NCBI GenBank assembly: GCA_009787675.1
Contig: WQSU01000063.1
Coordinates: forward strand, 1 to 10,217
Source: Lentimicrobiaceae bacterium
Lineage (GTDB): Bacteria; Bacteroidota; Bacteroidia; Bacteroidales; WCHB1-69
Reading direction: 5' to 3'
Length of the DNA stretch: 10,217 nt
Position 1 is the first letter of the stretch. Every line of letters begins with the position of its first letter. Under the pieces are notes generated by a model, which had not been told where the DNA came from, did no database searches, and was given only the letters and a program-made list of their open reading frames with translations. The position numbers were made by a program, and so were the translations under genes. Below, piece after piece: positions 6,880 to 10,217 of the stretch.

Positions 6880-7986
6880 ATGAAACGCATTATCATTTCC
6901 GTGACCAACGACATCACTACCGACCGGCGGGTGTTGAAAGTTGCCCACAGTTGCCATAATAACGGATGGGAAGTGTTGCTCATCGGAAGAAAATTAAAGA
7001 GCAGTATTCCGCTACAATTACCCTTTAAATACAAACGATTACGGCTATTTTTCAATCGTTCGGCGTTGTTTTATGCGGCGTATAACATCCGGTTGTTTTT
7101 TTTCTTGCTGTTTGCTAAAGTGGATATTTTGCTGTCGAATGATACGGACACCTTGCCTGCCAATTATTTAGCAAGCAAACTCCGCCGCAAAAAGTTGGTT
7201 TTCGATGCGCACGAACTGTTTCCGGAAGTGCCCGAGTTGGTGCACCGTCCCAAAGTGAAACGTGTTTGGGAAAAAATTGAAGATTGGATTTTTCCTCATT
7301 TAAAATATTGTTACACAGTATGCCAGCCCATTGCCGATTACTATAATCAAAAATACAATATCAACATGAAGGTGGTGCGGAACGTGCCCAACACTTCAAA
7401 ACATAATACAGAAAAACGATTGGATTATGCCGGCAAAAAAGTGATGCTCTACCAAGGCGCACTGAATACGGGACGCGGCTTGGAATGGCTCATCAACGCT
7501 ATGCCCCTTGTAAAAAACACTGTCTTTGTCATTATCGGCGATGGTGATATTACCGATGAACTAAAAACTCTTGTTAACAATCTGAATTTAAACGATAAAG
7601 TGTTTTTTCTGGGACCTATTCCAGGTTCGGAATTGCACAAATATACCCCTTCGGCAGATTTGGGCGTTTGTCTCTTGGAAAACAGAGGATTAAATTATTA
7701 CTATTCGTTACCCAACAGAATTTTTGATTATTTACACGCCGGAGTGCCGGTTTTGGCAACCGATTTTCCCGAAATCGCCCATGTTGTTGGTACACATAAA
7801 ACCGGAATTCTAATCAACCATTACGAGCCGGAATATTTGGCAACCGTGTTGAATGATTTTTTTACGCAAGAATTTGACACAAGGCACTTTTCAGAAATTT
7901 CAAAACAATTTTGCTGGGAGGAAGAGGAAAAAGTGATGCTGGAAATTGTGAGTAATAATCTGTATTTTCGCCGCAAATTTTTTTGA
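6880..7986 (+). CDS. Family 4 glycosyltransferase (GT-B fold)
   Basis: This 368-aa protein is a retaining-type GT-B glycosyltransferase, probably cytoplasmic and loosely membrane-associated through the hydrophobic stretch at about 63-80. The N-terminal domain carries the VTNDITTDRRVLK start (residues 8-20), NDTD (87-90) and DAHELFPEVPEL (109-120), all typical of a GT4 branch common in Bacteroidota surface glycan clusters. The C-terminal domain begins near YQGALNTGRGLE (191-202) and contains IGDGD (219-223) and SLPNRIFDYLHAGVP (276-290). The last replaces the more usual NKxFEYxxAG, so aspartate 283 stands where the second glutamate of the EX7E motif is expected, a conservative change. Length is normal for the family. 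It follows the largest gap and ends 20 bases before the next gene. Donor and acceptor are unknown. Confidence 0.9.
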   Translation: MKRIIISVTNDITTDRRVLKVAHSCHNNGWEVLLIGRKLKSSIPLQLPFKYKRLRLFFNRSALFYAAYNIRLFFFLLFAKVDILLSNDTDTLPANYLASKLRRKKLVFDAHELFPEVPELVHRPKVKRVWEKIEDWIFPHLKYCYTVCQPIADYYNQKYNINMKVVRNVPNTSKHNTEKRLDYAGKKVMLYQGALNTGRGLEWLINAMPLVKNTVFVIIGDGDITDELKTLVNNLNLNDKVFFLGPIPGSELHKYTPSADLGVCLLENRGLNYYYSLPNRIFDYLHAGVPVLATDFPEIAHVVGTHKTGILINHYEPEYLATVLNDFFTQEFDTRHFSEISKQFCWEEEEKVMLEIVSNNLYFRRKFF

Positions 7987-8006
7987 TCTTTTCAGAATAT
8001 TTTTAA

Positions 8007-8900
8007 ATGAAAATCAGGCATTTAGCACATACCGAAATCCATTTTGAACATTGGGATCGCTGTATACAAAACGCAGCTAATTCGTTGGTGTATGCTGAAA
8101 GTTGGTTCTTAAATCTCGTGTCTCCCCAATGGGAGGCGCTCGTTTCTGAAAACTACGAATATGTGATGCCCTTGCCTGTAAAGAGAAAATGTGGCATCCC
8201 TTTTTTAGTACAACCGCCGCTGACACAACAACTTGGTGTGTTTTCATCTCATAAAATTGAAGAAGATATTGTGGCGCAATTTATTCAAAACATACCGTAT
8301 CGCAGTTATCATTTGAATTTCAATGAGCAAAATCCATGCATCAAAGGCGTACAACATCCAAACTTTGTGTTGAACTTGAATAGAGATTATGATACCATTG
8401 CTGCCACATTCTCCACCAATACGAAACGGAATATTAAGAAAGCGCAGCAATATCATATTGAAATAAAGACAGATATAACAGCAACCGATTTTTTGGAATT
8501 TTATCATGCTGTTGAAAAAAACTATAAAGAATTGCCCCAAACAAAACTTGATGCATTGGTGCAGGAATCTGTAATAAGAGGTAAAGCAACAATATATGGC
8601 GCTTATAATGAAGATTCTAAATTAATTTCAACACTTTTTTTACTACATTCACATCAAAGATTAATTTATTTGCTGCCGGTATCCAATCTGGAGGGTAAAG
8701 AGGTTTTAGCTATGTTTAAAATTGTGGATGAAATCATTCAAAATCACTCAAATAGCAAATATTTATTAGACTTTTCGGGTTCAAACGTTAGAAATATTGC
8801 CCGTTTTTACGATGGTTTTGGAACCTCATTAAATTATTATGGTGAAATCAAACATTGGAGTATTAACGATTTTATTAAACATTTTTGTTTTTGGAAATGA
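8007..8900 (+). CDS. FemAB/GNAT-like acyl- or aminoacyl-transferase
   Basis: This 297-aa soluble protein resembles the GNAT-fold proteins related to FemAB and the BioF2-like acetyltransferase family. Supporting signs are the N-terminal segment with ESWFLNLVSPQWEALV (residues 31-46), VMPLPVKRKCGIPFLVQPPL (53-72), the basic helix TFSTNTKRNIKKAQ (134-147) that in this family marks the core GNAT subdomain, IYGAYNEDSKLISTLFLLH (196-214), and LDFSGSN followed by NIARFYDGFG (254-272) near the end. Members in polysaccharide loci are assumed to add an acyl or amino-acid group to an amino sugar or lipid carrier, but the substrate here is not readable. It sits between a GT4 and a methyltransferase gene, consistent with glycan decoration. 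The start ATG follows an A/T-rich leader without Shine-Dalgarno sequence. Confidence 0.72.
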   Translation: MKIRHLAHTEIHFEHWDRCIQNAANSLVYAESWFLNLVSPQWEALVSENYEYVMPLPVKRKCGIPFLVQPPLTQQLGVFSSHKIEEDIVAQFIQNIPYRSYHLNFNEQNPCIKGVQHPNFVLNLNRDYDTIAATFSTNTKRNIKKAQQYHIEIKTDITATDFLEFYHAVEKNYKELPQTKLDALVQESVIRGKATIYGAYNEDSKLISTLFLLHSHQRLIYLLPVSNLEGKEVLAMFKIVDEIIQNHSNSKYLLDFSGSNVRNIARFYDGFGTSLNYYGEIKHWSINDFIKHFCFWK

Positions 8901-8927
8901 CATTATCATAAAAAGCAGAATTACAGT

Positions 8928-9689
8928 ATGTTAAAAAAAATATACAAAAGAATTTTTTCTGAAAAAACAAGAATTAATATTCGCATATTTCTTGACAAAA
9001 ACACAGCCTTTTTTTATATAGGAAATAAATTTGAATGTAATTGTTGTGGCAAAACATTTCGCAAGTTTAAATCTAAAGGAAATATTTTACGAAAAAATGT
9101 GAAATGTCCTTACTGTGGTTCTTTGGAAAGAACTCGCTTGTTGTTGTTTTATCTTGAAAAAGAAACAAATATATTCACAAAAAAAGACTGTAAAGTATTG
9201 CATTTTGCTCCTGAGCAAACGCTTCTTTCAAAATTTAGTCAACGCACGGCTATGGAATATGTAGATGCTGATATTAACCCCAATTATGCAAATTATATAT
9301 TTGATATAGAAGAAATTCCATATCCAAATGAGTATTTCGATTATATTATTTGTTCTCATGTTTTAGGGCATGTAAGCCATGAACAGAAAGCTATCGAAGA
9401 GTTGTTTAGAGTTTTAAAGTGGGATGGGCAAGCACTCATCATGACTTTGATTGATAAAAACAGAGAAACAACTTTAGAGGAGCCTTTCATCACCACTCCG
9501 AAAGATAGATTGAAATATTATTCTGAACAGGATTTGGCAAGGCTTCACGGATTGGATTTTGGGCAAAGACTTTCGCATTGCTTTAAAGTTGAGGAAATTG
9601 ATTATAGAACAACGTTTGAGGGAGCCTTGCAAAAGCGTTTCTCTTTAGGAGATGGAGCAAGGGAAATTATTTTTAGCTGCAGAAAATAG
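8928..9689 (+). CDS. Class I SAM-dependent methyltransferase with N-terminal zinc-ribbon-like motif
   Basis: This 253-aa protein starts with a basic region and then a four-cysteine pattern CNCCG (residues 37-41) and CPYCGSLERTR (60-70), which would bind zinc. The Rossmann methyltransferase part follows: VLHFAPEQTLL (90-100) stands in place of the glycine-rich SAM loop, YVDADI (111-116) gives the acidic residue after strand two, and DIEEIPYPNEYFDYIICSHV (126-145) is the DxxxLPF..FD region. In the next motif, usually HVLEHV, this protein has HVLGHV (144-149), with glycine at 147. A YYSEQDL segment (197-203) is common in the family's C-terminal half. Related proteins occur in capsule and O-antigen clusters, where they are taken to methylate glycan or nucleotide-linked sugar; the target here is unknown. 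Its TAG stop directly abuts the next ATG. Confidence 0.82.
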   Translation: MLKKIYKRIFSEKTRINIRIFLDKNTAFFYIGNKFECNCCGKTFRKFKSKGNILRKNVKCPYCGSLERTRLLLFYLEKETNIFTKKDCKVLHFAPEQTLLSKFSQRTAMEYVDADINPNYANYIFDIEEIPYPNEYFDYIICSHVLGHVSHEQKAIEELFRVLKWDGQALIMTLIDKNRETTLEEPFITTPKDRLKYYSEQDLARLHGLDFGQRLSHCFKVEEIDYRTTFEGALQKRFSLGDGAREIIFSCRK

Positions 9690-10217
9690 ATGAATTGGAT
9701 AGCTACATTTCAGGCAATTACAAAACAAAAAATTCTCCTTCCGTTTTACCACACGGTGGCAGAATTGCAGTTGCCGCACATTCAACACCTTTACAGAATG
9801 AAAACGGTAAAGGAATTTTTGGAAGATTTAGATTTTTTGTTGAAACATTTTGAGCCGATTAGTGCCGAAATGCTATATCATTTTCATGTCAATAAAATGG
9901 TTCCCCAAAAACCTGTTTTTCATCTCACGTTTGATGATGGATTGAAAGAGATTTATGAAATTGTGGCGCCCATTCTGTTGCAAAAAGGTATTCCGGCAAC
10001 ATTTTTTGTCAATTCGGGATTTGTGGATAATAAAGCGTTGTTCTACCGCTACCATGCAAGTTTAGCCGTTGAAGAACTTATACAAAAAGGCGCATTGACC
10101 CATGGGTTGAAAACAGAAATCCTTGCGTGTTCTTATAAAGATAAAGAATCTCTGTTTCAATACTTTTCACAACAACAGGTAGATGCTTTTTTAAGTAATG
10201 AGAAACCCTATCTCACT
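9690..10217 (+). CDS. Polysaccharide deacetylase (NodB-type), N-terminal part, truncated by window end
   Basis: A start codon immediately after the methyltransferase stop (TAG at 9687-9689, ATG at 9690) opens a frame that runs without a stop for 176 codons to the window edge. FHLTFDDGLKEIYE (residues 77-90) is NodB motif 1, with the two metal and catalytic aspartates, and GIPATFFVNSGFVDN (100-114) is the following conserved strand. These enzymes remove N- or O-acetyl groups from glycans. There is no signal peptide, so it probably acts in the cytoplasm or on lipid-linked intermediates. The HSxxH metal motif is not reached in this window. After DNKALFYRYHASL there is a helical insert, as in a Bacteroidota subgroup where the second motif lies further on. 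The zero-base spacing implies translational coupling with the methyltransferase. Confidence 0.88.
   Translation, partial: MNWIATFQAITKQKILLPFYHTVAELQLPHIQHLYRMKTVKEFLEDLDFLLKHFEPISAEMLYHFHVNKMVPQKPVFHLTFDDGLKEIYEIVAPILLQKGIPATFFVNSGFVDNKALFYRYHASLAVEELIQKGALTHGLKTEILACSYKDKESLFQYFSQQQVDAFLSNEKPYLT

Noticed and set aside
8244..8540. 98-codon reverse-strand open frame inside the FemAB-like gene
   Set aside because: It lies wholly within a recognisable gene, and its translation has no family features.

Overview
The window is a one-direction (+ strand), tightly packed run of cell-surface glycan genes. It looks like part of a lipopolysaccharide O-antigen, capsule or exopolysaccharide locus from a member of the Bacteroidota. 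The reasons are AT-rich DNA with Bacteroidota-like protein families (GT4 with DAHELFPEVPEL, a GT-C protein with a TPR tail, a FemAB-like protein with an LDFSGSN..N.ARFYDGFG signature), starts that mostly lack a Shine-Dalgarno sequence, and a lipoprotein-type GH2 enzyme. I cannot name a genus.

Layout. 1-322: C-terminal end of UDP-galactopyranose mutase. 319-1176: GT2 glycosyltransferase, overlapping the mutase stop by ATGA. 1197-2126: membrane-anchored polyprenyl-phosphate-hexose synthase type GT2. 2169-3398 and 3437-4492: a GT-C (family 39-like) integral membrane glycosyltransferase and a TPR protein. I think these two are halves of one gene, separated by a 32-bp step between two near-identical 16-nt direct repeats. 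4497-6722: GH2 beta-mannosidase-like lipoprotein. 6880-7986: GT4 glycosyltransferase. 8007-8900: FemAB/GNAT-like transferase. 8928-9689: methyltransferase with an N-terminal zinc-ribbon-like cysteine cluster. 9690-end: start of a NodB-type polysaccharide deacetylase, cut by the window edge. No RNA genes, transposases, CRISPR arrays or convincing terminators were seen. The longest gap is 157 bp (6723-6879).

How it may work together. The mutase would supply UDP-galactofuranose. The GT2 and GT4 enzymes would build a glycan in the cytoplasm. The polyprenyl-phosphate-sugar synthase would make a lipid-linked sugar for the GT-C enzyme to transfer on the periplasmic side. The methyltransferase, FemAB-like protein and deacetylase would decorate or trim it. 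The secreted GH2 enzyme is the unexpected member, since it is a hydrolase inside a biosynthetic operon.

Most interesting points: (1) deleting one 32-bp repeat unit exactly fuses the GT-C and TPR frames into one 763-aa protein; (2) the GH2 gene carries an in-frame insertion resembling a dispersed GAAGRCAC-type repeat; (3) the same GH2 protein appears short at its C terminus. I did not find a clearly new biological system; the rest is a fairly ordinary glycan locus.
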